From Pithys albifrons albifrons (Eukaryota; Chordata; Aves; Passeriformes; Thamnophilidae), in NCBI RefSeq assembly GCF_047495875.1, contig NC_092497.1, forward strand, positions 77,523,249 through 77,587,248: 64,000 bases of DNA. Reading direction: 5' to 3'. Below are positions 1 through 13,800 of the stretch, piece after piece. The first letter of the stretch is position 1, and each line of letters opens with the position of its first letter. A program made the position numbers and the translations under genes. The notes beneath the pieces were generated by a model. The model made no database searches and was not told where the DNA came from. It was given only the letters and a program-made list of their open reading frames with translations.

Positions 1-147
1 ATCTAGGGAGGGCAAAAGAACTGTAGCCCATAAGTTGGCAGGGTTGGTTAGGAGGGCTTTAAACTGAGTTTGAAGGGGGAAGGGACGGCAACTGGGCTCT
101 CCAGAGATAGGCCTAAGGGCGTAGAGCCTGAGTTGAGAGTGAAATCA

Positions 148-2715
148 ATGGCCCAGCTGAAGTGCATGTACACCAATGCACACAGTGTGGGAAACAAACA
201 AGAGCTGGAAGCCACAGTGCAGCAGGAAAACTATGACATAGTTGCTGTCACAGAAACGGGGTGGGATGACTCACATGACTGGAGTGCTGCTGAGTGGCTA
301 CAAGCTCTTCAGAAAGGACAGGCAGGGTAGGAGAAGTGGAGGGATGGCTTTATATGTTAGAGTCTCAACTCTGTAGAACTCAAGGTCAGTAACAATAAGG
401 TTCAGTGCCTGTGGACCAGGATCAGGGGGAAGGCCAACAAGGTTGACATCCTGGTGGGAGTCTGTTACAGACCATCCAACCAGGAAGATGAAGGGGATGA
501 ATTACTCTACAAGCAGCTGGCAGATGTCTCAAGACCGACAGCCCTTGTTCTTGTGGGTGACTTTAACCTGCCAGATATCCTCTGGGAGCTCAACACAGCA
601 GAGAAGAGGCAGTCTAGGAGATTCCTGTCTGGGGCACAGTGACCATGAAATAATAGAGTTTTCAATATTCAGGGATGCAAGGAGGGCCATCAATAAAACT
701 TCCACACTGGACTAGCAGAGGGCAGATTCTGGCCTATTCAGAAGACTGGTTTAGAGCATACCCTAGAAAAGAATGTTCAAAAACAGGAGGGATGAATGTG
801 CTTCAAGAAGGAAGTCTTGAGTGCACAGGAACAGGCTGTTCCAGTGTGCCAATAGGCAAGCTGGCAGGGAAGACAACCAGCATGGCTAACAGGGAAATTC
901 TGAAGGAAATCAGGGAAAAAAGGAGAGCTTACAGACTGTTGAAGAAAGGGCTGGTTACTGAGGAAGAGTTTAGGGATTTAGTTAGGTCATGTAGGAAGAA
1001 AATTAGACAAAAGTGCAATTTCAAGTTAATTTGGCTAATTCTGTTAGGGATAACAAAAAGTCCTTCTATAAAACATTAATAACAAAAGGAGGGGCAAGGA
1101 AAACCTCCATTCTCTGTTGGACTTGGAGGGAAATATCTTAACAAAGATGAGGAGAAGGCCGAGGTACTTAACACCTACTTTGTCTCAGTTTTTACCAGTA
1201 AGAGAGGTGGCCCTCAAGACAACTGGCCTCTGGAGCTGGTAGACAGGGAGAGGGAGCAGAATACCCCTCCTGTAGAATCATAGAATCGATTGGATTGGAA
1301 AAGACCTCCGAGATCATCAAGTCCAACCCTTGGTCCACCTCTAGTCCATTTACCAGATCATGGCACTCAGCACCACGTCCAATCTGCGTTTAAAAATCTC
1401 TAGGGATGGTGAATCCACCCCCTCTCTGGGCAGCCCATTCCAATGCCTGATTACTCTCTCTGTAAAGAATTTTTTTCTGATCTCCAACTTAAATTTCCCC
1501 TGGCAGAGCTTAAGCCCATCGTGCCCCCTTGTCCTATTGCTGAGTGCCTGGGAGAAGAGACCAACCCCCACCTGGCTATAACTTTCCTTCCAGGAGGAAA
1601 TAGTTAGTGACTTACTGAGCCAGCTGGATCCTAACAAGTCTATGGGACCAGACAGGATCCATCCCAGGGTGATGAGGGAGCTGGCAGAAGAGCTTGCCAA
1701 ACCGCTCTCCATCATCTTCCAACAGTCCTGGCTCTCTGGGGAGGTCCCAGATGATTGGAAGTTGGCGAATGTCACCCCAATCCACAAAAAGGGATGCAAG
1801 GCTGACCCTGGCAATTACAGGCCTGTCAGCCTGACCTTCATGCCTGGCAGGGTTATGGAGCAGTTCATCCTGAGTGCAATCACACAGCACCTTCAGGGTG
1901 GACAAGGGATTAGACCCAGCCAGCATGGGTTTAGGAGGGGCAGGTCCTGACTGACCAACTTGATCTCTTTTTACAATCAGGTGACCCACCTGGAGGATGA
2001 GGATGTGGTCTATCTGGACTTCAGCAAAGCCTTTGACACTGTCTCCCTCAGCATACTGCTGGAAAAGCTGGCAGCCCGTGGCTTGGACAGGGGTACTCTC
2101 TGCCTGGTTAGGAGCTGGCTGGAGGCCTGAGCCCAGAGAGTGCTGGTAAATGGGGCTGTGTCCAACTGGCAGCCGGTCACTAGTGGTGTTCACCAGAAGT
2201 CTGTGTTGGGTGCAGCCCTGTTTAACATCTTCATTGCTGATTTAGATGAGGGGATTGGGTCCATCACTAGCAAATCTTCTGATGACACCAAGTTGGGAGG
2301 GAGTGTCAACCTGCTGGAAGGCAGGAGGGCTCTGCAAAGGGATCCTGATAGACTTGAAAGATGGGCTGATTCCAATGGGATGAGGATTAACAAGGCCAAG
2401 GGCCGGCTCCTGCACTTTGGCCACAACAACCCCCTGCAGCGCTACAGGCTGGGCACAGAGTGGCTGGAGAGCAGCCAGGCAGAAAGGGACCTTGGAGTAC
2501 TAATTGACAGGAAGCTCAAGATGAGCCAACAGTGTGTCCAGGTGGCCAAGAAGGCCAATGGGATCCTGTCCTGTATCAAGAATAGTGTGGCCAGCAGGAC
2601 CAGGGAAGTGATCCTTTCCCTGTACTCTGCATGGGTGAGGCCACACCTTGAATATTGTGTTCAGTTCTGGGCCCCTCAGTTCAGGAAAGAGATTGAGGTG
2701 CTGGAGCGCGTCTAG
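148..2715 (+). pseudogene. CR1 ORF2 remnant (AP endonuclease plus reverse transcriptase), broken
   Basis: ORF2 of CR1 normally encodes an N-terminal APE-like endonuclease and a non-LTR reverse transcriptase. The methionine at 148 (MAQLKCMYTNAHSVGNK) matches the usual endonuclease start, with TNAHS and TETWWD-like blocks; here the second reads TETGWDD. A GDFNLPD endonuclease motif lies at about 554-575 but in a different frame. The rest is split by frameshifts, a deletion near 632, the nested CR1 at 1274-1590 and stop codons (for example TGA at 1948-1950). The reverse transcriptase catalytic box, FADD in the 38.5-kb copy, reads SSDD here (2275-2286), so two of the four residues of the motif have changed while both aspartates remain. 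Confidence 0.88.
1274..1590 (-). mobile_element. CR1 3'-end fragment nested in CR1 copy 1
   Basis: Read on the minus strand this is about 317 bp of the CR1 3' UTR ending in the usual TGATTCTA-type terminus (plus-strand start TAGAATCATAGAATCGATTG). It lies inside the reverse transcriptase region of a plus-strand CR1. The related copy at 38.5 kb runs uninterrupted across the same point (CTCCTGTATTCCAGGAGG), which fixes the insertion between about 1273 and 1591. 5' truncation is typical of CR1 retrotransposition. No long target duplication is seen, also usual for CR1. Confidence 0.9.
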
Positions 2716-3312
2716 AGAAGGGCAACAAGGCTGGTGAAGGGACCTGAGCACAAGTCATGTGAGGAAAGGCTGAGGGACCTGGGGCTGCTTAGCCTGGAGG
2801 AGGCTCAGGGAAGACCTTATCACTCTACAACTACCTGAAAGGATGTTGTAGCCAGGTGGGGGTTGGTCTCTTCTCTCAGACAACCAACAGTAGGACAAGA
2901 GGACACAGGCTTAAGCTCTATGAAGGGAGTTTTAGATTGGATATCAGAAAGAAATTCTTTACAGACAGAGTGGTCAGGCATTGGAATGGTCTGCCCAGAG
3001 AGGTGGTAGACTCACCATCCCTGGAGGTTTTTAAGATGAGACTGGATGTGGCACTTCATACCATGACCTAGTAATCACAGTGGTGTTGAATCAAGGGTTG
3101 GACTTGGTGATCTCGGAGGTCTCTTCCAACTCAGCTGGTTCTCTGATTCTATGACTGTTAGACATGGGGACTGAGAGAATATCTCTGCTGTAAGAGTAAG
3201 ATTCATTTGAAAAGTAACCTTTTTGATTTCTCTTCCCTTTATTTCCCTGGACACTGGCTATTAATTCACCAACCTGTCGGGGACACAGTGGTTTATATCC
3301 TCTATTACAAGC

Positions 3313-3890
3313 TGGTTTTGGCTAGGATAGAGCTAACATTCTTTACAGTGTTTAGTATGGGGCTGTGTTTTGCATTTGTGCAGAACACAGGGTTGAACAC
3401 AGGGACGTTTTTGTTATTGCTGAGCAGGACTTACACAGAGTCAAGGCCTTTTCTGTTTTTTGTACTGCCACACCAGCAAGAGGGTTGAGGGTATATGGGA
3501 AGCTGGGAGGACACAGCCAGGACAGGTGACCTCAATTGACCAAAGGGATACTCCAGACCGTATGACATGATTGTCAGTATATAAAGCCAGGGGAAAGAAG
3601 GAGGTGGGGGGGGGGAACTTTTAGAATAATGGTGTTCATCTTCCCAAGTCACTATTATGCATGATGGAGGCCTGCTCTCCTGGGAATGGCTGAATACCTC
3701 ACTGCCCTTGGGAAGCAGTGAATTCTTTGCTTTGCTGCTTTGCAAGTCTTTTGCTTTCCCTAATGAACTGTCTTTATCTCAGCCCACAAGTTTTCTCTTA
3801 CTTTTCTAATTCTCTCCCTGACCCTATTAATTGGGGGAGTGACCAAGTGGCTATGTGGGACTGGCTTGCTGGCTGGGATTAAACCATGAT
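3313..3890 (+). mobile_element. Solo LTR, avian ERVK-like (class II) type
   Basis: This begins TGGTTTTGGCTAGGATAGAG and ends GGGATTAAACCATGAT, the pattern of a common avian class II LTR. A TATA box (TATATAAAG, 3578-3586) lies in the middle after the block ACCAAAGGGATACTCCA. A short G run lies at 3605-3616. The hexamer ACAAGC occurs directly before (3307-3312) and after (3891-3896), a 6-bp duplication as expected for class II retroviruses. The terminal CA appears lost. A minus-strand relative is at 58.8 kb. Confidence 0.8.
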
Positions 3891-4055
3891 ACAAGCTGTA
3901 ACACTTAATTCTGCTCATATAGAGGGAGTTCAATTACCTGCAACAGTAAGAAATTCCTGGCCCTCAGAGCAAGATAAATTTATTACACCATACAGTTCAC
4001 TCCATATGGCTTAAGGAGAACATTATTCTGACTTTTCTGGGTAACAGTGGAGGAA

Positions 4056-4875
4056 CATCAAATGGAGAACAGTGATGAGTGGTGTTCTCAGGTGTTGGTA
4101 CAGGAACTGGCACTGTCCACCATCTTTGTCAGGGCCACAGATAGTGCTATGGAGTGTACCCTCAGCATGTTTGCTGATGACACCGAGCTGTATGGTACAG
4201 TCAATATGCTGGAGGGATGGAATGCTACATGAACCTGGACCGGTTTGAGAGATAGGACTGTGTGAAACTCATGAAGGTCAAGAGAGCCAAGAGCAAGGTC
4301 CTGTACGTGGATTAGGGCAATCCCAAGGACAAATACAGGCTGGGCAGAGAATGTACTGAAGAGCAGCCTTGGAGAGAAGGACTTGGGGGTGCTGGTGGAT
4401 GAAAAGTAGTTCAACATGCATCAGTAACATTCACCTGCAGCCTGAAATGCCATCTGCATCCTGGGTTGCATCAAAAGCAGTGTGTCCAGCAGGTCAAGGG
4501 ACATGACACTACCTCTCTAGTCTACTCTCATGAGATTCAACCTGGAGACCTGCATAAAGGCGTCAGGCCCCCAGACACCGACCTGCTGGAACAAGTCCGG
4601 AGAAGGGATCACTGCGCTGGAGCACCATTCCTACAAGGCCAAGTTGAGAAAAAATGGGGTTGTTCAGCCTGGAAAAGCAAAGGCTTTGGGACAACCTTAG
4701 ATCAGCCTTACAGTACCTGAAGGGGACCTGCAATAAGACTGCAGAAGGACTTTTTACCAAGGCATGTAGTGACAGGACATCAGGGAATGGCTTCAAAGTG
4801 AAAGAGGGTAGGTTTAGATTAGGTATTAGAAAAAAATTCTTTACTGGTTTATCAGAGCTCCCCAGGAGATAGTGT
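4056..4875 (+). mobile_element. Old degenerate CR1 fragment
   Basis: The order of blocks follows the CR1 reverse transcriptase C-terminus and 3' UTR: a TTTGCTGATGACACCGAGCT box (FADDTEL, about 4170), a GGACTTGGGGGTGCTGGTGG block, then a block resembling ATTAGAAAAAAATTCTTTAC in the 3' UTR. Frames are broken many times and the sequence is far more diverged than copy 1, so it is an older insertion of a different subfamily. The 3' terminus is not recognisable and the ends are approximate. The stretch between the ERVK-like LTR and this element (3897-4055) shows nothing clear. Confidence 0.75.
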
Positions 4876-7800
4876 AGTAAGTGATACCTACACAAGCATC
4901 TTCTAAAGATCAAAACTCTAATATTCCTAACAAAAACTACCCCTCAGTGCATACCTAAAGTTTATTAATTACAGCTTCCATAAGTAAGTGGAATTATGCA
5001 TTTTCACTTGAAGGTTAGCTGACTGATGAAAACAATGCCTTTTCTGATACAATTCCCACACAGTCCTTCATTGCACTTTAGAAAAAATCTTCTGTTCTAA
5101 GAGATTAGAGAGTTTGTCTCAAGTTACAGACCCTTGTGAAGCCAAAGTACAGTGATTTTTTTAAAAAACACAATGAACTGATGAAGTAACAACAAATTTC
5201 CAGACAGACAATCCTGTACAGACAAACATGCATAAACTCACCACATTTTACAAGTATACTTCAATACATGCATTATCAACACAAATATTAACTCAATGAT
5301 CTTCAATAGCAAGACTTTCTCCATTTTCCCCTGACGAGCTTTTAGTAGCAGTGATTGAGTGGGCATCTCTCAGCCCTAAGGGGAAGCACCTGTAAACTCA
5401 TCAAATGCTTCAGTAAAACCTGTGAACATTTAATTGTCCATAGCTCCACAACAACCTTTCAACTTGCAGCCTTATTAACTAACAGAAGTGGGTAGAGTGA
5501 AAGAAACACAAATCACATTTATACTTAATGTTGTGTTGAATATAACCAGCAACTTATTGCTGTTCTCTGAACTCAGGAACTTGAATAGCACCTGTACATC
5601 TGCATGTCCATGATATACTGAGCAATCTTTGCAAAGGCACTGGAAGTACAGATGCATAGAACTGACTCATCCTCTCCTTCTGCTACCAAGTAAGTTAACC
5701 AGAGGTCTGCTAGAAAGATGGACAAAGAAGGACAAAGGGGATGACACCACTTTCAACACAAGGTATACTTTAATCATAATTAATCTATTTTTCATCCTTT
5801 GTTTTCCATATAAAAGGCAGCAAGATGTTTCACTAGTGAAACTAAAGGAACATTCATCCAGTATTGTTGTGTGGGAATTAGCACACCTCTGTCCAGAGGT
5901 TTTAATCAATCTTCCCTTGAGGAACAGATAGTTGCAACTGCAAGAGAGGAATGCATTAGGTGACCCAGCTCAATAGTTCACAGATTAAAGCTTCTGCATT
6001 GTTTGGGTCTTTGAATCAATTGGAAACAGTCTGGGAACATTTGATCAAAACTTTCTTCATTATATTTAATTATATGCCACTCTATATCATCCTGGAGCTC
6101 TTCACAGAAAGAAAAAGAGCCAGAAAAAGTCTATAACCCACTATTAAAGGCACCATACATAACTGGTTATGGCATTTACATCCAAAGAGGATTAATCTTT
6201 AAAATGCCAAACCACAAGTCATATGGGCCGATTACAAGTAATGTTAACTAAACATGACATCAGCTGATGACTGCAATTAATAGGCACAGGATTTTGTCTG
6301 AAAGGGAAGGGCTAGTTATCAATATGCACAGGTGAAAAAAAGTATTGACAAAGCCACGAATAAATTAAAGTGAGATTTGTAAGGTAAAAGGAAGCAGAAA
6401 AAGATATATGCATGCCATATCCAGAATGCAGAAAAAGAATAAAAAAACCCTCTAACTCATACTAAATAGAATTTAGTCTCAACACTAAATACAATTTGGT
6501 TTCTAAAATTCTCCCAAGGTTTCAGAGTAAAGGAAAAATGTAGGCCTACCTTTTTAAGCACTCATAAATAACATCCCTTTGTTTCCTGGGTTAGGTTCTC
6601 AAAAAATTTATTTCAGAAAAGCTTGCAGGTTCAGTCTGGTTTTTTTACAGCTGATCAACACTAAAGAGATGTAAAAGTAAAGCATTTTACTAAAATTAAA
6701 CTGAATAAAATTAAACTGAATAAAATGTAATAGTTTCTTATTTGATCTGCTTCCCACACAGGCAACGTCACAACCAGGTATCTTATTAATTTCTACTGTG
6801 CAAGTCAAAGAAACATTGCTCCTAAGTCCAAAGGATCACTCAAACATTCTGGAGAGCAAGCCTAGGGCAAACATACTGTTTTACCTGGTGTCAGAAGGCA
6901 ATGGAGTGGTTGAGTCATTGCACTTAGCTAAGTCTGTTGGGTTGACTGATCACAGCAAATGAAACTCTTTTGTTTACATTTCTTCTGGAGGCTGGTTGAT
7001 CTTACTAAATATCACTTGAAGTGTGTAATAACCAGTTCTCAACAATCCAGGCTAGCAGTGCTGCTACACATACCTTCGAACCTTAAGGGAATATACATTT
7101 TCTATAGTTTTAAGGGACACGAGGGATGATCTGCCATTTGATGGACCACTTTCAAGTGGTTTAGCCCACTAGTAGTCTGTGCATCATAAGTACTAAATTA
7201 TTCCTTGGTACATGTTCTGAGTATGCTGACAAGATGCAACTGCAACACTAAACTGAACCTAGGCATAATAAAAATATTTTCCCAAATCAAACTTATGAAT
7301 TTGTGACATCAGATGGTTTTGCAAGATCAAGTATTTTGATGATGCACTTGAACTTTTTTCTCTCTAGTGCAGCATGCCTCTACAGCTTCATTCATGAAGT
7401 TCCACAGTAAAGAAGATATTTTCTTTCCTGCATTCAGAAGTGATGGTTCATGCTTTATCAATTATTCTTACTAGTTATGTCCAACTTCTGCAGCTGTTTC
7501 AAAACTTTACTCTTGACATAATCACTATTTGTCTTCAAGATGAGCTGTGGCAGTCCACCAGTTTGGAGTAGAGGGCCAGAAGACACCAAAACCTGTGTGT
7601 GTGAAAGTATGCCAAGTAATTAATAAAGCAATCCTTAATACTTGTGCGACAGCAGCCACCCACAAGTTTTAAAAGCAAAACGAAGCATTCAAATTCTTAT
7701 TAGGACCAAGTATTATTCACAGCATTGACCAGAAAGTCAAAATGAATTGTTATTAATCCCAACCTAAGTAATCAATAAGGAAATTGACAAATAAGTAGTA

Positions 7801-10800
7801 ATTCAGCACTTGGCGGGGGGAAGCAGGGCCGTAAGATACTTAAAAGGGACGAGGTTAGAAAATAGTTACCCTATATTGGCTCTGTATACAACCAAAACTA
7901 TGACAATATGTTCTACAAGTCAATGGATTTGAGACACATGGAGTCTCCCATAATCAACATCATAGTAACTACAATCATAACAGCGTCTAATGAATCGGAT
8001 GTTAACTTGGGTCTCCAGTGTACACACTGACTGGCTCTATTCTGATAAACAGGTCTCTTGCCATGGCTACTAACTAATAAAGTGATCTTAGTTTTTCAAG
8101 ATCAACTGCAGAATATATACTCTCATTATCTACAATGTTAATACAAACCTAGTATGGTATCTGCATACTTGTGAACCTAATGAGAATGATTAACTGCTTC
8201 AAGTTACTTTGAAAAGTTATTTACTGTGAAAAAATGCACTTGAACACAACATCTGCTAAAGTTTGAGTATATGAAAACTTTTGCTCAGAAATAGCTGACT
8301 TAAAACACTGCATTGCTCTACTACTGTAGCTGCAAAAAGGTGACAAAATGATGGCAAGAAGGAAGTCAAGAGTGCCTTTCAAAATGATGACCACCTTGGA
8401 ATCACTTGTTTCCTACCACGCCTTGCCTGACTCACAGTAAATATGGTTTCCTTTCTTTAACTTTGGTTTTAAGCTCTATTCATAAGCGCTGCTTTGAAAT
8501 TAGTCCACTTCGCATACAGCACAAATGGAAATGAAACAATAAAGTAAATTAATCAGGACAGGATGTCAGAGCTAGAACTTTCAGCCTCAGAAGCAACAGG
8601 TAGTATTTTTTTTTAGCTTTATTATCTAATTTTCTTTCCAGAAAGCTCTACATCTGACCTGAACTAGATTCACCAACAAACATCTAACTTTATTTCCGGA
8701 GACTCGGCATCAACCTGCATACTGGTAATAACAAGAACAATCCTTCCAAAAAACCCACAGTCCTCCCTTTTGGAAGTAAATGTGGTGCTTGAAACAAGGT
8801 TGAGGCTACTCAGCTGAGCAGCAGAGAAGGGGAGAAATAGAAATTTGCAAAGGGAAAAAATGTGGCATCTTCCAGCAAACAGGCTCTCAGAAGTTAGGAT
8901 ATCCTTCCCCATAAAAGCAGGTGAGGTCTTCTAGATGTCTGTCCTACAGATAAGCACAGTACACTAAAGAACAACCCCACCTCTACCTATTATGCTGATG
9001 CCTGCTTCATGTTGCACCCACCCAAATATAAAATCTCCTAGAAATGTGGTTAAAGGCCTACGTATGACTGAAAAATAAGACATTTATTCACACCATCACT
9101 TTCCCTGCTTCGACTAAATTACATGTAAGAGGAAAACAAAAAACCTGCTTCAAGTGAATCCATTTAAACTACATTCTTCAGTTTCTAGCCTAAAACTATC
9201 TGTAACGTAATGCCTATTTCACCATGGTTTGCCAATGAGGTTACAGCATTTGAATGTGTGCTTTTCATCCACTGTTAATATAGCCATGTAACATGAAGTA
9301 GCATTAATCTGCCCATGTCTCTCCACACAAAGCACTGATGGGGACACATACAGGTGGAACTGGAGGCAGGAGTGAAATTACCCCCCAACATGAACAGGTA
9401 GGAAAGCCTGTTTGCCCACTTTTACCTTCTGTCTAGCACCTAACATAAGCAGGCTTTACTGACAAAATGGAGGTGCGGAAGACTGAGAGATGTAATTTAC
9501 CTGAGATCTACTCCTGCAGTCTAGGGACTAAGACAGATTTCTATGCTTATTCACTCCTCCCTTCAGCAGTACAGAGATACAACCCAGAGGTCAGCCATAG
9601 GAATATCCAATAATCTGTGATTTCCAAGTATATCAAACATCTGCATATTTCTTAACCCTAAAAGCACTCAGGAACAGATTACTATGAAGTCATATGAAAG
9701 GAAGATTCTACTGTTAAGCCACTTTTGAATATATTCCTGTCAGTGAGGATTTTGGCCTATCATATCTCACAAAATCTCATCATCACAGTACCTCATCTGT
9801 AGCTCCGGACAGCAAAACAACCATTAATGAATTTGTGTACCATCTTTCACTGTTAAAGAATTTCTGAAGGGGATTAGTGAAGAAAAAAGTCATTACATCC
9901 ATTTAACAAAGCTCTTTGCAACTCGAAGGTTTTGAGAAGGAAGTAAATTGACCTCTAACATGTTTTCCCCGTTCTGGTTTCACTGTGATGTTCAGATCAT
10001 TGTCTAAAACATATATGGTTATGAAACAGGACAAGCAGCAATTGTCCAGAATGAGGCACAGCCAACTCTCTTCCAAGCATAACTATATGAGTTACACAAC
10101 CGATAGATTTGAAGTATTAGTTTTATTACTTTATATCTTTCCTAGAAAACTCAATAAAGAAAATCTAATCTGCAAACATTTTTACAGTGCACAATTAAGA
10201 CCAGATATAAGTTACAGACACGCAGAAGAACACGCGGAATACTTCCCAGTCCACACTAGGCACTTAAGCTTTGCCTCCCAGAAGAAGCCTAGGCACTATT
10301 CTGAATTTCAGCCAATGCTATGTTTGACAAGGTACTTGGAAAAGTTTATCAGGAAAACTTTGTGGAATTGTCAATGGGAACTAATCTAGAACATGCCTTT
10401 TGCTGTGCTACTCAGCTCACAAAACATTATATCTAGAATGCCAGAAGTTTCCGTACTTAAAAATCTCAACCAAAACCACAAGATAACGCACTGAACTTAA
10501 GCTGCCTTGGTTCCACATACTGGGAAACAATTTTGCACAGGAAACAAATACTAAATTACTAGATTTCAGTATGCTGCCAGTAACACTTAGGTAGCAAGCA
10601 GATCTCAAGAAAAATTAATCAGAAAGTATTTCAACCCATGTTGCAGTAACTACAACAATTAAAATATGGTTGGGTAATAGTTAATGCCACAGGTAAACAC
10701 AACCATTTCTAGACATGTCAGTATTTTGTGGAATCATTACAATAGTAAAGTTTCCAAGTCAGTTATTCAAGACCTCATATAGCACAGATTTACAGCAGTT

Positions 10801-13800
10801 TCACAACATACATTACAGGAAAGAACGTAAAACCTGGCTTTGTAGAACCATTTTCCACAACCCGATAACCAAATCCACATAACTCCTGAATTCTGTATGT
10901 CATTGGGAAACTCACCTTTTACACTGAAACAGGAAATTGACTGCAACGACCACTTGGTGAAAGCATTTAGTTCAAATTAAATTATTTCACCATTGTTTGA
11001 AATGGATCAGTGATGAGGCCCCTTTTGTCTCCAGAAATCAGCTGTTCATAGATAAATATACACAGGTTAACTGCACTGTTTCAAGGATCTCAATACATAT
11101 TCATGTCATAGAGATATGGATAGAAGTAGTTTACACATTTAGCCAAGAAAAGTCACATTCCCCATTCTTTTAAGGCATGTGGTATGCTGACATCTAGATA
11201 GCACCTGAACAGCAGGCGGCACATCGTGATATACAGGAAGTACTCACTAGGAAAACCAGCGTGAAGAAAGATCAGCATTTGCCTTCTGATCATAAAATGA
11301 CTGAACCCAGAATAGTAGTAAGAGAAGGAAAATGAGAAAAACAACAAAACAAAAAATCCTCTCACACCTGTAATGAGAAATAAGATATCTAACCATACAG
11401 CAGGAAATAACTTTTCATAAGAGTGATTCTCTCTTTTGGTTCAGCTTCAATAACAGCATCCTGAGCTGGTTTTTAAACCACTTCGTTGAACCAGTTTTAG
11501 TCATCTACAAAAACATATTCTCATGCCATATCATCAAGAAGTCAAGTTTGACCTATTACCTGAGATAAGAAAAGAAAGACAAGGAAAACCAAAATGGAAG
11601 CATGATAAGTTTACAGCAACAGGATTCATTCTTAGAAAAAAATTAAAAGATTTAAAAATAGTGTTTTGCTTCAGTAAATAGAATTCTACTAAAAATCTTT
11701 CACTTGTCAAATATTAAGCAAATCATGCATTACATTAGAACACACCTTAGAACAGCTATTGCATCAGCTGGGTGTTTACAGATCTGAAAATGTCACAGAG
11801 TGCAGCCTGGCAACAGATAGCAAAGAAAGATATAGGGTAAGATGCCAGTGGAAGAATACTTGAACTCAGAAATACACAGGAAGTACTGAAAAGTAAGATC
11901 AACAATTGTTTGCTACCTTTAGGACTGCATCTTTTAACTGGTAATTTTATAAGTATTTAGAACTACACTGAGTCAGGATTTATTTGATTGAAAATACATT
12001 GAAAAGCGTGCCCTGTTAAATTTGTTAATTTCTGACATCTTCCAGCAAACTGATCAGTCTCATTTGCCAACATGCAAAACTAAACAGTTTTTGAAAATAA
12101 GATTTTACTAGTATTGAGTGTTTAATTTGGTTAAACACAGCCTAGCATTACTCACAATGGCAGAAACACTGGAGTGTCTTCACTTAGTGAAGACACAAAG
12201 ATTTGGGAAGTTCTTCAAACAGATGTGCTCCTCATGGGATACGAAGGCCCACGATTATTGATTTTTGACTCCATCAACACAACCAAGACAGAAAGAAAAA
12301 TCTCCTACGTGTCACAGAAGAGAGCACAACAGCATAGTAGAATAAACACGATATAGACAATAAACTTGACAAAGCTAATGAAGTACTGCCAAATTTTACA
12401 GAATAAAATTCAGTTATAGAAAAAAATACAATGCACAGGAGTTAAACATGACTATTTTTAAGTGATCAAATATTTAAACAGATGTGTTGTGGATGGCCTA
12501 TTTTTATTTTGCTCATTTTGCTCCTTGGCCTACAAATGGGTTTACGGATGCAAAGGCCTATTCTGAGGAAGTAGCCAAGTACTTCAGTACGTTCCACGTT
12601 TTTAGAAAGAGAGCAGTAATTGCAAATGTGGTGGCTGTCATAATGAATGACTAATTAACTACAACTGGTAAAGGAGTCCCGTGGCTTTACTGGTACTGCC
12701 TTCAGGCTGTAAAATGTGAAAAAAAAAAAAAAAAAAAAAAAGAAGTTACAGACTGCCGCAGGAATCTACAGATGTATCAGGTTACAGACTTTTACTCGGA
12801 CTTTTCCATCTAGAAGTAGCACAGTTGGCTGAGGGGCCATGACGTAGGTACACATTCCAAAATGATCTTGTAACTTGGTTGGAAGGCACCTCTTAAGTTT
12901 TATGTTGTTGTAAACTCTCTAGATAGCATTTTCTCCTCATCTCTGATGAATCACTTTGTTAATGGGGATGGAAAAAGTAGCAGAAAAAAGTATTAATATA
13001 TTATATTTAATTCCCATATTGAAATGTAGTATTTACTTACACTTCAGTAAAAGCTGTATAATTACATCATACCAGTGATTATGCACTAGAAGTTTCTAAA
13101 GTAAAGTAGACAAAGATAACATAGCCGGGACATTTACTACTCTAGGGCATGGCTATTCATGTGTGTATGATTCAATAAAGACCATGTCTTTAAATATAAT
13201 CTTTGAAAAAAGAAACATTTACCAGGAATTACAGTAACATGTCTAGAAAGCAATATAAAGCATCCTATCTTTGCACCTTCAGCATTCACTGAAGTTACAA
13301 TCTAGAAACAAAATTGTTTCATGGCAGATCATTTCAGATATGCTCAAATTACCTTCAAATGTTGTTTTGGTTTTACGTCACCAAAAAAAACAAAAAAGAA
13401 AAAGGCAGTCAGATTTATCAAAGCCAGAAGAGGGTGCTCTGAATAACTGAGGTGGGGGTACTGAACTGAGCATTTGCCTTGCTCTAGTAGAGAGGTCAAC
13501 AGCATGCTGTCTTGTTTTAGTTTCGGATCTCATTTAAGTTCAGTTTACCATGCCTTTTCTACAAACCGCCCCACCCCAAACCAACAAACAAAAAAAACCA
13601 GCCCAAAAATCCGAAACCAAACAAAAAAACCTGAAAAGCAGGCACGCTCCTTTTTTTTTATACGAAAAAGGAAATGCTTCAGTTTGAGGTATGTCATCAC
13701 AAGGGCAAGTTAATCTGTGACAGAAAAGTAGCAACACAAAAGGCCTGGCAACTGTTACAGTTTTGTATCCTATGATTTGCAAGCTGTTTAAGATACTGAC

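Larger units (their letters stand above)
1..3154 (+). mobile_element. CR1 LINE, copy 1, interrupted by a nested CR1
   Basis: A long CR1 retrotransposon copy enters from the left edge and runs to the CR1-type 3' end near 3154 (GATTCTATGA). It contains the end of the leader/ORF1 region, an ORF2 endonuclease start at 148, reverse transcriptase from about 1590 to 2715, and the conserved 3' UTR with the CAGGCATTGGAATGG and TTGGACTTGGTGATCTC blocks. A minus-strand CR1 fragment at 1274-1590 interrupts it; comparison with the related copy at 38.5 kb shows the empty site. An internal deletion near 632 removes the end of the endonuclease domain, because the reading jumps from SRRFL to the GHSDHE-like block. 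It is dead as an autonomous element. The same family is present at 38.5 and 31.6 kb. Confidence 0.93.
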
